DNA from: Phanerochaete sordida
Taxonomy: Eukaryota > Basidiomycota > Agaricomycetes > Polyporales > Phanerochaetaceae
Direction: 5' to 3'
NCBI GenBank assembly: GCA_019973155.2
Contig: BPQB01000108.1
Coordinates: 1 to 64,000, forward strand
DNA length: 64,000 nucleotides
Part shown: piece after piece, positions 47,909 through 57,940 of the stretch
Numbering within the stretch: position 1 is the first letter of the stretch
How the letters are laid out: each line of letters starts with the position of its first letter
The notes under the pieces: generated by a model
The model's database searches: none
Seen by the model: the letters and a program-made list of their open reading frames with translations, nothing else
Told to the model about the DNA's origin: nothing
Made by a program: the position numbers and the translations under genes

Positions 47909-48420
47909 GCGTCGGGCGGCGGGGCTGGAGACAGAGGTCAGGTGAGCCCGTTTATTCGTGTTCAACAAGCACACGTGATCGCCACTGCCAGCCCCGCCAG
48001 CCCCGCCAGCCTCCAGAGTATAAATACCCCCGGGCCCCCCGCTCAGGCTCTTCAGCGGGTCCTGTCACTCGCGAAAGCGTGGACTGGGTGCACCCCCGCT
48101 CGGCAGGTTCTCATCCATTTGCCGCCTGGGGGACGTCCCTCTCCTGGGTTTACCGAGGGCCGCTTCACAGCGGATCACCTGGATTTTCACTCTAAGGTGG
48201 CCCGGCCTACGCCTCACACGGCTACGCTGGGTTCCTCGAGGTTGGTGTACGCCTCCGGGCTGCCGGCCGACCTGTCGAACGGACCCGCAAGGTCCTTCGG
48301 CGGGCTCCCCGAAGGAGGGGCGACTCCGGTCGCCCTGGGTGTGGGCTTCTTCGCAGCCTTCGGGACAAGTACCCTGCGCGACCTTGGTCTGCAGGCGAAA
48401 CCAGCACACACCAAATATTA
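47909..48420 (+). repeat. Dispersed repeat R1, copy 3 (3'-truncated)
   Basis: Matches R1 copy 2 from GCGTCGGGCGGCGGGGCTGG through CACACCAAATATT, with only scattered differences and a small expansion of GCCAGCCCC near 47985. Similarity stops abruptly at 48420. It lies about 400 bp upstream of, and in the same orientation as, BTB gene 3. Confidence 0.85.
47972..48026 (+). promoter_or_regulatory. CACGTG plus TATAAATA promoter-like boxes in R1 copy 3
   Basis: CACGTG at 47972-47977 and TATAAATA at 48019-48026, matching those in R1 copy 2. They point toward BTB gene 3, whose chosen ATG is about 800 bp further on, so the repeat could supply an alternative promoter. This is inference from position only. 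Confidence 0.4.
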
Positions 48421-48827
48421 TTTCTGCGCGTCAACAGCCCCTTGTACCTCACGTCGATAGCTACAATAAACACATTCACGCATTATCTTTCTCTGCCGTG
48501 TGCCTCCTGCCCTGCGCTCTGCGATGCCGAGCATCGTGACACTTGGTCACCGTTACCAGTAACGCTGGCAGCATAGAGCGAGGTGGACGCGCTCTCTTTT
48601 CTGTCACTCCTATAGCTCGCGCCCTCCTTTGGCTCCTATTTCTCCTTCGTTTCGTCTGGGTGTCCATCCACGGCGTCCGCCAAGCCTTGGCAAGCAGCGT
48701 CTTATCCCTCGTTGCGTTCAGTGGTATGTCTAGGGTCGTCTCTATAAACCAACGTCTCACCGACATCCCTAGGCGCACCAGTTGCAGCCCTCTCAAGCCT
48801 TTCATATTCTTTACGCTGCGTGCGTCG

Positions 48828-49884
48828 ATGGCCTCCGCCAATCGCTCTGAACACGCGCTGTTCAACAATGTCACCGACGTCCTCCTCGTCGCTTCCGATG
48901 GTACGCAAATCCCCGCCAACAAGACGATTCTTGCGCTGGGGTCGCCCGTGTTCGAGAAGGAGTTCGCAGGTCCCCTGGCCTACTCCGACGACATCGCTGG
49001 CGAGCGCGGCCTACCCATGCTTCCCGTGCCCTTCGAGCCCCCAATCGTCCGCGATCTGATAGGCTGCTGTCGACCTGGACACTACGAGACTGAGACCACC
49101 TCCGCTGACCCCCCGGCTATGCTCCATCTCATCGACGCGCTCAACATATACGGCATACGCGGCGTCTCCGATGAATTCTTTACGTCCGAGCTTGCCATCT
49201 ATTCCCCCGAGTCTCGCGATCTGGTCATCGCGGCCTACGCCGTGGCTTTCTCGCACGCCTTGGAGGACGGCATGCGCGTTACTGCAGAGGCTTGCATGAA
49301 CTTACCCCTGCTGGACCTCATGGTCGTCCTCCCACATACGTTCCCATACACGCCCACGTTCAGAGCCCGCGAGCGAGGCCGACTGTACGCCTTCTGGATC
49401 GCCCGCAGTGACGCTCTTCAAGCCCTCCTGATGTCCGACGGGGTCACAGCGCTGCCTTGGCTTACGGATCCCAACTACGTGTTCTTCAAGTGCGACCACT
49501 TCAACCTCAATACGCGCAGACTGCCCATCTACGACAATCGCAAAGTCATCATGTCCCCGAAGTGGTTTCACGATCTGTGCCGTGAGCTGCGCAAGGCTCT
49601 CGAGGCTAAGCCCGTGGCGGACACTATTCGAACGTTTGCCATCCCGGACAAGATACGGACACGGTTCTGCCCGAAGTGCGGAGAAGAGAATACCATGTCT
49701 GCCCTCAAGGAGCTGTTATCCCGCCTGACGGACAGGGCTGAGGCTTTACGCTACACCGTAGGTGGCCGTCCATCGTCAAATTGGGGCAGTATATTGACTG
49801 ACGCTCTCGTAGGTCCTCATCGACACGTCGTTCCCTGAACGTCTGGAAAAGCTTTTGGTAGCGCGGGAGAAGGCGGCGCCATGA
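48828..49884 (+). CDS. BTB/POZ-domain protein, paralogue 3
   Basis: BTB/POZ protein of 333 residues, two exons (48828-49757 and 49813-49884) with a 55-bp phase-0 intron (GTAGGT donor, CTCGTAG acceptor). The BTB core is near residues 14-120 (NNVTDVLLVASDGTQIPANK, with the classic TDV/L..DG pattern, then GSPVFEKEF). The shared C-terminal residues are C222/H224 in FFKCDH, C251 in WFHDLC and C281/C284 in FCPKC. Exon 2 (VLIDTSFPERLEKLLVA) matches the last exons of the other two. I chose the ATG at 48828 (GTCGATGGCC) as the start because the N-terminal length then equals that of the paralogues; the frame is open upstream to 48543. It is expected to act as a dimerising adaptor; partner unknown. Confidence 0.85.
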
Positions 49885-50699
49885 AGTGGACTCCTTCATC
49901 ATTGTCTTCATCGTCCTCGTTAGCCATTATCATCATCATCCCAGGAACACAAATTACGGACTTCTTCAGCACTCAATTCGAGACCTAAACTGTTGTGTAA
50001 TTCATGTATCATTTTTGGACGATTGTAGAGACCTGTGTTCTGTAATGTAGTAGCTCTTGTAATTTAGTATACGACCCAAGATGTCTTCATTAGCGTACGC
50101 TGTACCCGTCCCCCCTCATACCCACATGCCTGTGCAAATTTGATAGCTCCTCCGTGGTTCCCGCATATACTACATAAAATTAGCACGAGCACGCATGTTC
50201 TGAGCTCTGCGTTGGCCCCTAGTGGGCTGCTGGTCGCCCGCACATGTACGAATGCAAGCGCACCTAGTATGTGCTATGCTCGCGATGAAGAGTGTGGCTG
50301 GCATCGGTCGAGCATCGGACGACGACGGGTTCGCCTACGTCCATCGCGTAGCATGGTGTACGGTCAAGCCACGAGTCCGCCCAGGTCAACGTACGACGAG
50401 CAAACTGCCTCTACATCTGCCTGGTCAACGGTACGCCCAGTCCAGCGAGGTCCCCAGTCGCCAAAGTTTGGGTTCAGGACGTTCGCGTTGTGTGACCGCA
50501 TGCATATATTCGCAGATGACTACATCAAAGGGCGTAGCAGGAGCGGACGAATATAGCGACGCCATCGCGCAGCGCCCAACGAACGCCTGTCTACTGCGCA
50601 TAGACGTACAGAGTCAGCGAGGGAGCGTGACGTAAGAGCTCGCGGGGACGTACTGGAAGTGCTGGATGGCTGGCGCATTCCTGTAGACCAGGCCGATGC
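49885..50699. other. 3' flank of BTB gene 3, no supported gene
   Basis: Begins AT-rich (repeated CATCATC near 49928, TAATGTAGTAGCTC near 50043), as expected for a 3' untranslated and intergenic region. A plus-strand frame at 50222-50635 has no domain and no splice support. Confidence 0.4.
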
Positions 50700-51504
50700 T
50701 CACAGGCCCTGATCCTCCCAAATATCCCAGCTCGACGCGCTCCTCTCGTGCTTCACATGACGTTCGCGACCAGGCACATCGATACTCTGCTCCTCACAAG
50801 GCGAGTGGATCGAGGTGCAAGCAGCCGTTGGCGCGTGCGGCTGTGGCGAGAGAGGCGGGCCCACCGAGCACGCAGGGCCATGCAACCTTCGACTGCATAG
50901 ACTGCGGCCCAGTATGAGCAACGACGAAGTTGATAGTAAACGCCTTCTCAGTTGAGTAGCGTACATGCTGAAATTGATCCTACGTCTTCGCGTGAGTAGG
51001 TGCGGATCAAGTAAAGGGCCGACTCGACGCACCTCGCGGTACAGGTGAGCGACAGGCAGGAAAGAGCCTCCGAGATGAGGTGAGCCTATCAGACGTGGGA
51101 AAGTCTGAGTATATGCCAAATGGACAGAACGAAGAGGCGCACCTGCATCACCAATCTCGCCTCTGAGACACCTGCACTATGCGGTTCATCGTCTAAGCCC
51201 GGGGCTGCCCTGGTTGTCTAGGGCCTCGTGCACCAGCCTTGGCGATGTACGAAAGAAGAGGCATAGCCGATGCTTCCCTGCCCGAACGACCGCCGCTTCT
51301 GCTCAAGAGATGGTTCCAGTTTGAGGTAGCGCACATGAAGGTAGTGAGGACGGATGTCGAGGAGAGATATGGTGAGGCGATCTCCCAAGCCGGAGCCTGA
51401 CCATACGCCCAGCCTCGGAACCAGGGCACGATTTCAAGAGTTGGATACTGACGGTCCAGGGATGGGATGTATTCTAGTTCTGTACGGGAGGCGTCATCAT
51501 CCAT
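50700..51504 (-). CDS. Four-exon hypothetical protein (about 210 aa)
   Basis: Starting at the ATG at 51504, exons 51504-51234, 51171-51143, 51085-51033 and 50979-50700 join in phase across introns of 62, 57 and 53 bp with GTGCAC/GTGCAG, GTGCGC/GATAG and GTGCGT/ACGTAG borders. Exon 1 reads like a globular protein (TLEIVPWFRGWAYGQAPAW, then ASPYLSSTSVLTTFMCATSN) and is reminiscent of leucine-rich parts of F-box proteins, but no F-box is present. The final exon is basic and less protein-like beyond its first 25 residues, so another intron or decay is possible there. Function unknown. Confidence 0.4.
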
Positions 51505-52197
51505 ATCGTGTCATAACCGCGTAGCGTTGCGCACCTCAAAGTGCGACCACTTGTCCTCCGGCCTGACGCCGAGCCCGCTTACGTCGTCCATAGGCCCCAG
51601 GCTTGTGCAGCATTCGCTCCATCGACGAGTATCTCTAACATCTCAGAGCCATCAGCAAGAGGCTCAACAGTGAGTGAGGAAGAGCATGCATCAAGTGATA
51701 GCGCTTGTCCTATAAATGAGAGCTGAAGAGCGTGGCTGAACGAGATGACGGCGTATTACTTCCGCCGCGAGCCATGCGGAGGTCTGCAGTTCAGCATATA
51801 GAGGCTCGCTCGGCACGGTACATACACAATTTGCCTCCGCAGTTCTGCATGGGGGCGCAATTGTCGGACAATGACCTGGGTGAAACCGAGGAATCGAAGG
51901 CGGCCCGAGTGATATATTCCTTGAGTAAGTGGGCCCAAGTCCTCGTCTTTTCCGGAACTTTTAGGCTCAACATTTTGTCTCTACATCATCAACCAGAAGT
52001 CTTAGCGTAAGAATCGCAAGACCGAACTGTGGCCCAATGCACTCACAGCGAGCAAAGTGACGTGTTCCCAAGACCCGGTCGCGAGGGGGAATCGGCGATA
52101 TGCACCGGCCGTGGATTCGATGGGGACCTTGTTCAACGCGGAGAGAGAGGAGGTAGTACTGTACTCCGCCCTCGGACGCTCAGATGTAGCCAGAGAA
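51505..52197. other. Exon-like fragment and unexplained sequence
   Basis: One plus-strand piece near 51815-51925 (FCMGAQLSDNDLGETEESKA) ends at a GTAAGT donor and looks like a single exon. I found no partner exons. The remainder shows nothing recognisable. Confidence 0.3.
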
Positions 52198-52710
52198 ACT
52201 GAGGGTTGTGGACGGGCGAAGGTCGCGGTCGTCGCAGGCGGGCAGACAGGCGCCCGCGAAGCCCTTTTCGGGAGGGCGCATCACCGACGACGCCACCACG
52301 AGATCGATCGGGCCCGCACGGCGGTTCTTCCCTTCGCCCTGTCCACGACCACTCGCTGCGTTCGTCGAGACCCCCAGCCTGTCCACGGATACGCGGCCTG
52401 TACATACGTCGCCACCGTGCCCAGAATGCAGCGTGCGCGCGAACGCTGACCTGCGCGGTACCACAGGCCGCCCGCACAAGGCCCGACCCAGCTTTGAAGC
52501 GGGCTGCAAAACGAAGGCCCGGGAGGGAATCCTAACCCGGGAAAGCTCTCCGCCATCTTGGAAAGCCGTTGGGTTTAAATGTATCATGCGCGTAAAATAC
52601 TGTCGGAGCGCTGATCGAGGATCCTTCGTAGGCCTCCAGTCCCACGCTTGGATCTTCCTCGCAGCGGCACAGCGTTGGACATCGGGGCACAGCAAGTCTG
52701 CCACTGCCAT
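52198..52710 (+). repeat. Dispersed repeat R2, copy B
   Basis: Counterpart of 3115-3600 on the same strand. The 82-bp core at 52274-52355 (ATCACCGACGACGCC, then GAGATCGATCGGGCCCGCAC) is almost identical to 3185-3266, and similarity resumes weakly at GCGCTGATCGAGG and CCAGTCCCACGCTTGG. Confidence 0.7.
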
Positions 52711-54039
52711 GCTACACAGTCATCTCGCCCCGCGGAGCCATATGTTTATAGGTATGCGACGTGCGAATCTATCCTCTTACAACGTCAGACGTAGGTTTGG
52801 CTGTTGCTCAAACCGGACGCGCGTAACCCCACTGTCGGGCACCACAGACGTGCCAGGCGGCAGTCCAACCACCCGACGTGTACTTTCATAACGGCTCTGC
52901 CATCATCCTGCTGATTTTTTCTCACAGATGCCAAAGAAGAGGCCGATTATAGTCGCAGGGCTGGCCGTTCTCGCAGTGAGCTTGCCCACTTTGCCAGTTT
53001 TGGACCTCGAACCCAGGAGCCGAACCATATGGCGCAGATTCCATGCGGTATGCTGATCGTGTCCAGAAGAACACTTGTCCCGGCTCGTGCGACGCTCGAA
53101 ACTCGTGCTTGTGCGGGGTGTTGCTCGCGCCGCCATGGTGAGTCTCCCGCTTGTCGCAAGTGTCGAGGTGGTGCTGACCGTGTTTAGCAGCGTGTTGCGT
53201 GTCGGCGACATTGCTCGCTGGGCACCTGGTCATCAAAATCCCGCTAAGGTGCCCCCACACTGAGTCTCGCGCGCTCCACATATGCTTCAGCTCGTACTTA
53301 CCAACGTCGCCAGCCCTCTCATCGAACTTGAGGCCCTCCTCGACGGAAGCCGAACACTCGCATTTGCGCGCTGGCCTGGGCGTTGAATTAAACTCGGCTC
53401 GTCGCCGAGGTTTGCTCGCAGACCAAGGTCAGCGGCGCACGCACCGTGTCATCGAAGCCATTAATGCTCACCGAGACCCTCCAGGCCCGCTTCCCGGGAG
53501 GCCAAAGACCATACTTCCACCGCGCGGCGCCGACGCACTGGCCCGTGACAGCGCGCACGGCTCTCGCAGGACCGCAGCGCTCACGGAAGAGGCCTCGCGC
53601 GTGGAGGACGCCGTCCCAGCAGAATCGCTCGCCGGACGCCCATCGACTGAATTTCCGCTACCGACCCTCCGCGGACGACGACGACGGACTCTCGGCCTGC
53701 GCCCGCTGGAACCCTCCGTAGTCGAGACGTCATGCGCGGCCGCCGCCCCGCTCCCCGGGTGTCGAACACACCAAGTTCGACTTCCGTCCTCGGCGCCCTC
53801 GCGCCCGTCGGCAGTGGCAAGGACTCATCATATCGGCGACGCGCACGCAGTGAACGTGTCGGACGGCAGCCTGTGCACATACGCGGGTTGCCAGACGGCG
53901 GGTGCGGGGGAGACCGCTCGAAGGCCGCGCGTCGTCCGCGCGCCGCCTGCGCAAGAGTCTTGGTAAGCTCTGGCACGAACAGCGTGCGCAGACCATGACT
54001 TACCACGACGCACAGTGGCAGCCGACATCCGCGCTCCGC
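52711..54039. other. GC-rich stretch without a supported gene
   Basis: Frames are open on both strands (for example 53199-53966 plus and 53581-54042 minus) with arginine-, alanine- and proline-rich readings typical of chance ORFs in GC-rich DNA. A segment near 52925-53190 with acceptor- and donor-like borders could hold old exons. Nothing is recognisable. Confidence 0.35.
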
Positions 54040-54600
54040 CAAGCCTTGGCCAGTCGCGGAAGAATCGGATCTCGACGGCGGGGCCTCTGTGCGCGCTGCG
54101 CGGACACAGCGATTCCAGCCAGGATAGCTCGAGGTCAGTACTCTTTATGTTTCCTCGGCGTGGTTGTGCTCACCGGGTGCTTTCGGCAGCCGCGGCGGTG
54201 CGCGGTCCTCGCTCGCCCAGCGCGGAAATATTGGCTCTCGACGCGCGGGCAGTGCGCAAGTAGCTGGAAGCGGCCCACAGTGTCACCGAAGGTTCATGGA
54301 GTGGGAAAAGTGTGTGCGTAGCGCGAATGTTCAAAGAATGACACTAACCGAGTATCTTCTGCAGCCGCGACGCCGCTCGTCAGGCGCGGAAATCTTAATT
54401 ACCACGCGTGGACTTCGCGCAGGGACTTAGGCGCAACAACGAAGGTCAGTAATGACTCAAAATGCGTAATGGCGTAGTATTCATTGCGTCCGCGTTAGCA
54501 GGACCCTCGCGCAGCACGCACAGCGACCCCGCTCGTCGGACAGCAAAATCTTGAATTAAAAATGCCCCAGGGCGTCCCACAGGCCTTTGATGACGCGCGT
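54040..54600 (+). repeat. Degenerate tandem array, period about 165 bp
   Basis: A motif of the form CGCGGAARA(T)Y(T) followed by a CTCGACG-like end recurs at 54055, 54221 and 54385, with a weaker copy near 54536. Units also share an upstream CAGCCGCGRCG and are often followed by GTCAGTA (54134, 54446). This looks like three to four diverged copies of one unit, each shaped like acceptor, exon, donor. No protein is recognised. Confidence 0.55.
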
Positions 54601-55634
54601 CATCTCAAAATGAAAGGCAATTGGGTGAGTACTGCTCTGCGGTGGGAAATCTCTCGCTGACCAGCTGCTTCCTGCAGTCACGGCCACCCCAAACGTCAAC
54701 GCGCGCACCTTGCGCGAGCCATTAGACAGCGCACCATGTCAGCACAGACTGAGAAAGCATACTAACCACCTGTCAGAATTTATGGACGTTCGCTATTCCG
54801 AGCTCGCGCTCACGGCGCTCGTGCGCTATTTGTTTACATGTATTTGTTCTATCTTAGCACCATCGTAGCGTACCTGGAGATCCGTCGTTAGGCATCGAGT
54901 CATGTTGTAGGTACATAGGGCTCACCGAATCGACCGCAACGCCTCGCGCGTTTGCTCCTTGACCGCCACCCCCCGTCCGCGCGACCCCGCTTTTCAACAC
55001 CACCTACCCATCTCGTTGAAGCCTCCAGAATCTTTGCACGGCCCTTGTCGAGGCCCTTTTCGCTGCACGACATGATCTTGGATTTTCGACGCTCAGACTT
55101 CGCGCGCGCCCCTACAAAGAGGCGACAAACACGGTCAGCACGTACCGGGAATGCGCACAAACCACGCACTTATTTCGCTTGCTGTGATCTCTATCTGTAT
55201 TTTAATTGGTGCTTTGATTCTGCTTCCCTAACCTATGGCCTTTCCCAGCGCAATGTCTCCAGGAACGGCCGGTAGCAGCCTGGCAGGACCCCGCAAACCA
55301 CCTACCGTGACGCGCCCAACTACAGCAAGAAGCCTGGACTTCAGAACCATCAGGAAAAGCGCGTTGGCCCTGAGACGCCCTGACGAAGCTTCATCAGGGC
55401 GCCTCAGGGCATCTCAGACGCATCAGGGCGTTTAGCGTCAGCCGGCGCATTTTGTCAGGCTTGTCAGTGCCTCAGACCAGAATTGCGCGCACTCTCTTGG
55501 GCTCAAGGTGCGCAAATTATTCCTGAAATTTTTCCCCAAGTACTGACGCCTTCTGTACTATGTTCCGAAGACAAAATCGGCTTCTGCAAAGAATGTTTAG
55601 GTGGGGATTCGAAACCCCGCATTTAGGCCCTGAT

Positions 55635-55821
55635 CAGGCTCCTTCCCTTGCCGTCCTTCCGAGCGAGAGGTCTGCGCGGGCCCTCAGCTCAACGGCATGC
55701 TTTGTGTAACTAGCCAATGATAATCATTTGTGACCACGTGCGACCTACTTCCATTTCGGGCCCAAGCGCAGGACCTCTCGCTCTCCAGGACGGCTGGCAC
55801 CAAACATTGGAGCCAAACAAA
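55635..55821 (+). repeat. MULE-like left TIR
   Basis: Aligns with the reverse complement of 57511-57700. Most differences are concentrated in a middle section around 55700-55745; the outer 60 and inner 70 bases are well conserved. Confidence 0.85.
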
Positions 55822-57510
55822 GGAACCTCGCCATCAATTGCTGCTCGCGTGGCCAATTTCGAGAAATCCTCGCGCAGAGCTGTACGGTATCGACCGCTTT
55901 TGGCAGACGTGCGCCCCAAATGAGGAGACTCGCCCGCCGCCAACCTTCCTCTCGTCCCGCTTCCTCGCAGCCCTGCCCTTCACACGAATGAAAGCCCTTG
56001 ACAAACCCTTTGACTACGGCATAATATACTCACCTCAACGCTCTCCGGCTGTCACAAATTAAGAACGAACTCTGGTACGCCGCGCATTCGCTGTCAAATG
56101 TCGACAGTGAGGGCTTGAGCACGCCGCAATTTTCGGCAGCTTTCTCAGCTTCTCCTCAGTGAGCATGTGTAGCTATCGGCGGGACACTCCGGGGGATACA
56201 GAGCAGGTGCAGCATTCAGGGGTTGGGGCAAGAGTGGAGTACTCATGGTGAGTGGCCACGAACCGAGCTGCTGCTCTATGAAGTTCACTTTGCAGGCTAC
56301 CGGTCACATGGTGCACGAAGAACCTGCGCCTCGTGCACGGCAAGCTCGCAAGGACAGAGGTGAAGGTGTGCGCCGCAGCAGTTGAGCGCGGCACTGAGAA
56401 GAGCAACGTCCCACGAAACGCGGCGCGAGCAGCGCGTCCCAGGCATCACAGCCGGGTGTGTGCGACTGACACCGATATTCTGCCTACCACCCTGGGACCA
56501 CCTCGAGCGCGCCGCAGTCGATGACGAGGGTGACGAGGGTCGTAGGCCTTCCTGGCCCTGTCGCGGCTTGGCCGGCAGCCTCGAGCTCGCTCAACCTCGG
56601 GCTCGCGCGGAGGATGCGCGACAAGTGACTTGTGGTGCGTGCCTCTCCTCCGATGCGAGAACATGCTCACTGACGTGCTGCAGATGCTGCAAAATGAGAT
56701 TTATGACAGGTCTCCCCATCGTCGACCACGCGCTCGTTCTCCTCGATCAGAAGACAGAATACAAAGATGCTCAAGGTGTGCCGCAGTGTCGAGCCCATGC
56801 CTTAGGGACCTTTTCTGCGTGCTCTTGCTCCGCTGCATGCCGCGCTCCCCAGCTGTCCTGCTCTACATTGCTGGGGAGCTCGGGATGACTTTCGAGCGCG
56901 TCGAGCTGCATCAAGACTGCGAACGCGCGCCGACTGCTGTCTGGCCCATCCACGGCGCGTGCAGTGCCCCTGCCCATTGCGACGTTGGTGCTCCAAGGAG
57001 GGGCGCACGAACACCGCGCCCACGTGAGGCCTAGGAAGCGTGCCTGGCACCCCACGCTTTCGAGCACAATGCCACAGAGCCCGTTCAAGGGCAGCCAGGA
57101 GTGCAGGAACGCCGCCACTCAGCCACTGCTGACGCTCTCGCAAAGCTGTGTAGGTTCCATGTCAGCGCGGCCCCCAAAGGATGCAGCAGCGACGCGACCA
57201 GCCCGTGCCCGCTCTGGATAGCGGCGTGCTTGGTGAAGGACGCCTCCCAGTCATGCGCGCTGGCCTACGTGCCCGGGTTCGCAGTGGACCATGAAAAGCA
57301 TGACAAGGCAACTGACCTCACGCTCTACCCAGCAACAACGCGCCGCCCAACACGCACACACGTCACACTGGTATGGAGTATATACAAGGTAGTTCTACAT
57401 GTCATATGTCGGACTGCTCGCGCTGCCTCAGGCCCTCATCTTCGAATAAACCTATTTCTACAATATATTGCGTGGTGGCGCTAGGTGCGATTACTACATT
57501 TGGGAGGCTG

Positions 57511-57700
57511 CTTTGTTTGGCTCCAATGTTTGGTGCCAGCCGTCCTGGAGAGTGGGAGGTCCTGCGCTTGGGCCCGAAAAGGAAGGATATGACGTAACAC
57601 AAATGAACGCTTGTGATTGGCTAGTTACATGAAGCCCGCCGTTTGGCCTGAGGGCCCGCGCAGACCTCCCACTCGGAAGGACGGCATGGGAAGGAGCCTG
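57511..57700 (-). repeat. MULE-like right TIR
   Basis: Inverted partner of 55635-55821. Its outer edge (GGAGCCTG) abuts the second copy of the GGCCCTGAT target. Confidence 0.85.
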
Positions 57701-57940
57701 GGCCCTGATCGGCAACGCTGGCGGTCGCGGCGGTCGTGCGGTCGCAGTGGTCGTGCCTTCCCGAGCGCTGTGACGGCTTGTGACCCAGCGCTTGCCTAAT
57801 GCGGCAACACGCACGCGCAAGCTGCGTGCTCGCCGTGAGGCATGCGCAGAGGTCGTCGCGGCCTCGCAGGCTGCGATCCTTGCCTCCGTACACACTCTAC
57901 ACCCACTGTCCTTACCTTAGACTATAATATACTCGATTCT

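Larger units (their letters stand above)
55635..57700. mobile_element. MULE-like element with about 190-bp TIRs and 9-bp target duplication
   Basis: The two ends (55635-55821 and 57511-57700) are inverted repeats starting CAGGCTCCTTCCC, with long identical blocks such as GGGCCCAAGCGCAGGACCTC and GGCTGGCACCAAACATTGGA. The element is flanked by the direct repeat GGCCCTGAT (55626-55634 and 57701-57709). Long TIRs together with a 9-bp duplication are the hallmark of Mutator-like elements. The interior, about 1.7 kb, has GC-rich short ORFs but no readable MULE transposase, so the copy is non-autonomous or decayed. Confidence 0.8.
55626..57790 (+). mobile_element. Left end of a Harbinger-like element, split by a MULE-like insertion
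   Basis: Bases 57701-57790 repeat the left end of the 19018-19818 transposon (GGCCCTGATCGGCAACG and on through GTGCCTTCCCGAGCGCTGTGAC). The outermost 9-10 bases also occur at 55626-55635, directly after TTA, with the MULE-like element between. The simplest reading is one terminus preceded by TTA, a typical Harbinger target, later cut by the insertion. The matching right end was not found in this window. A Myb/SANT-like gene starts about 150 bp inside this end. Confidence 0.65.

Noticed and set aside
53199..53966. Long plus-strand ORF (255 codons)
   Set aside because: Arg/Ala/Pro-rich in a GC-rich stretch where the opposite strand is open too; no domain and no periodic hydrophobic pattern.
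55599..55625. tRNA-like T arm (GGGGATTCGAAACCCC) on the minus strand
   Set aside because: The loop is one base too long for a T arm and there is no D arm, anticodon arm or matching acceptor stem beside it.
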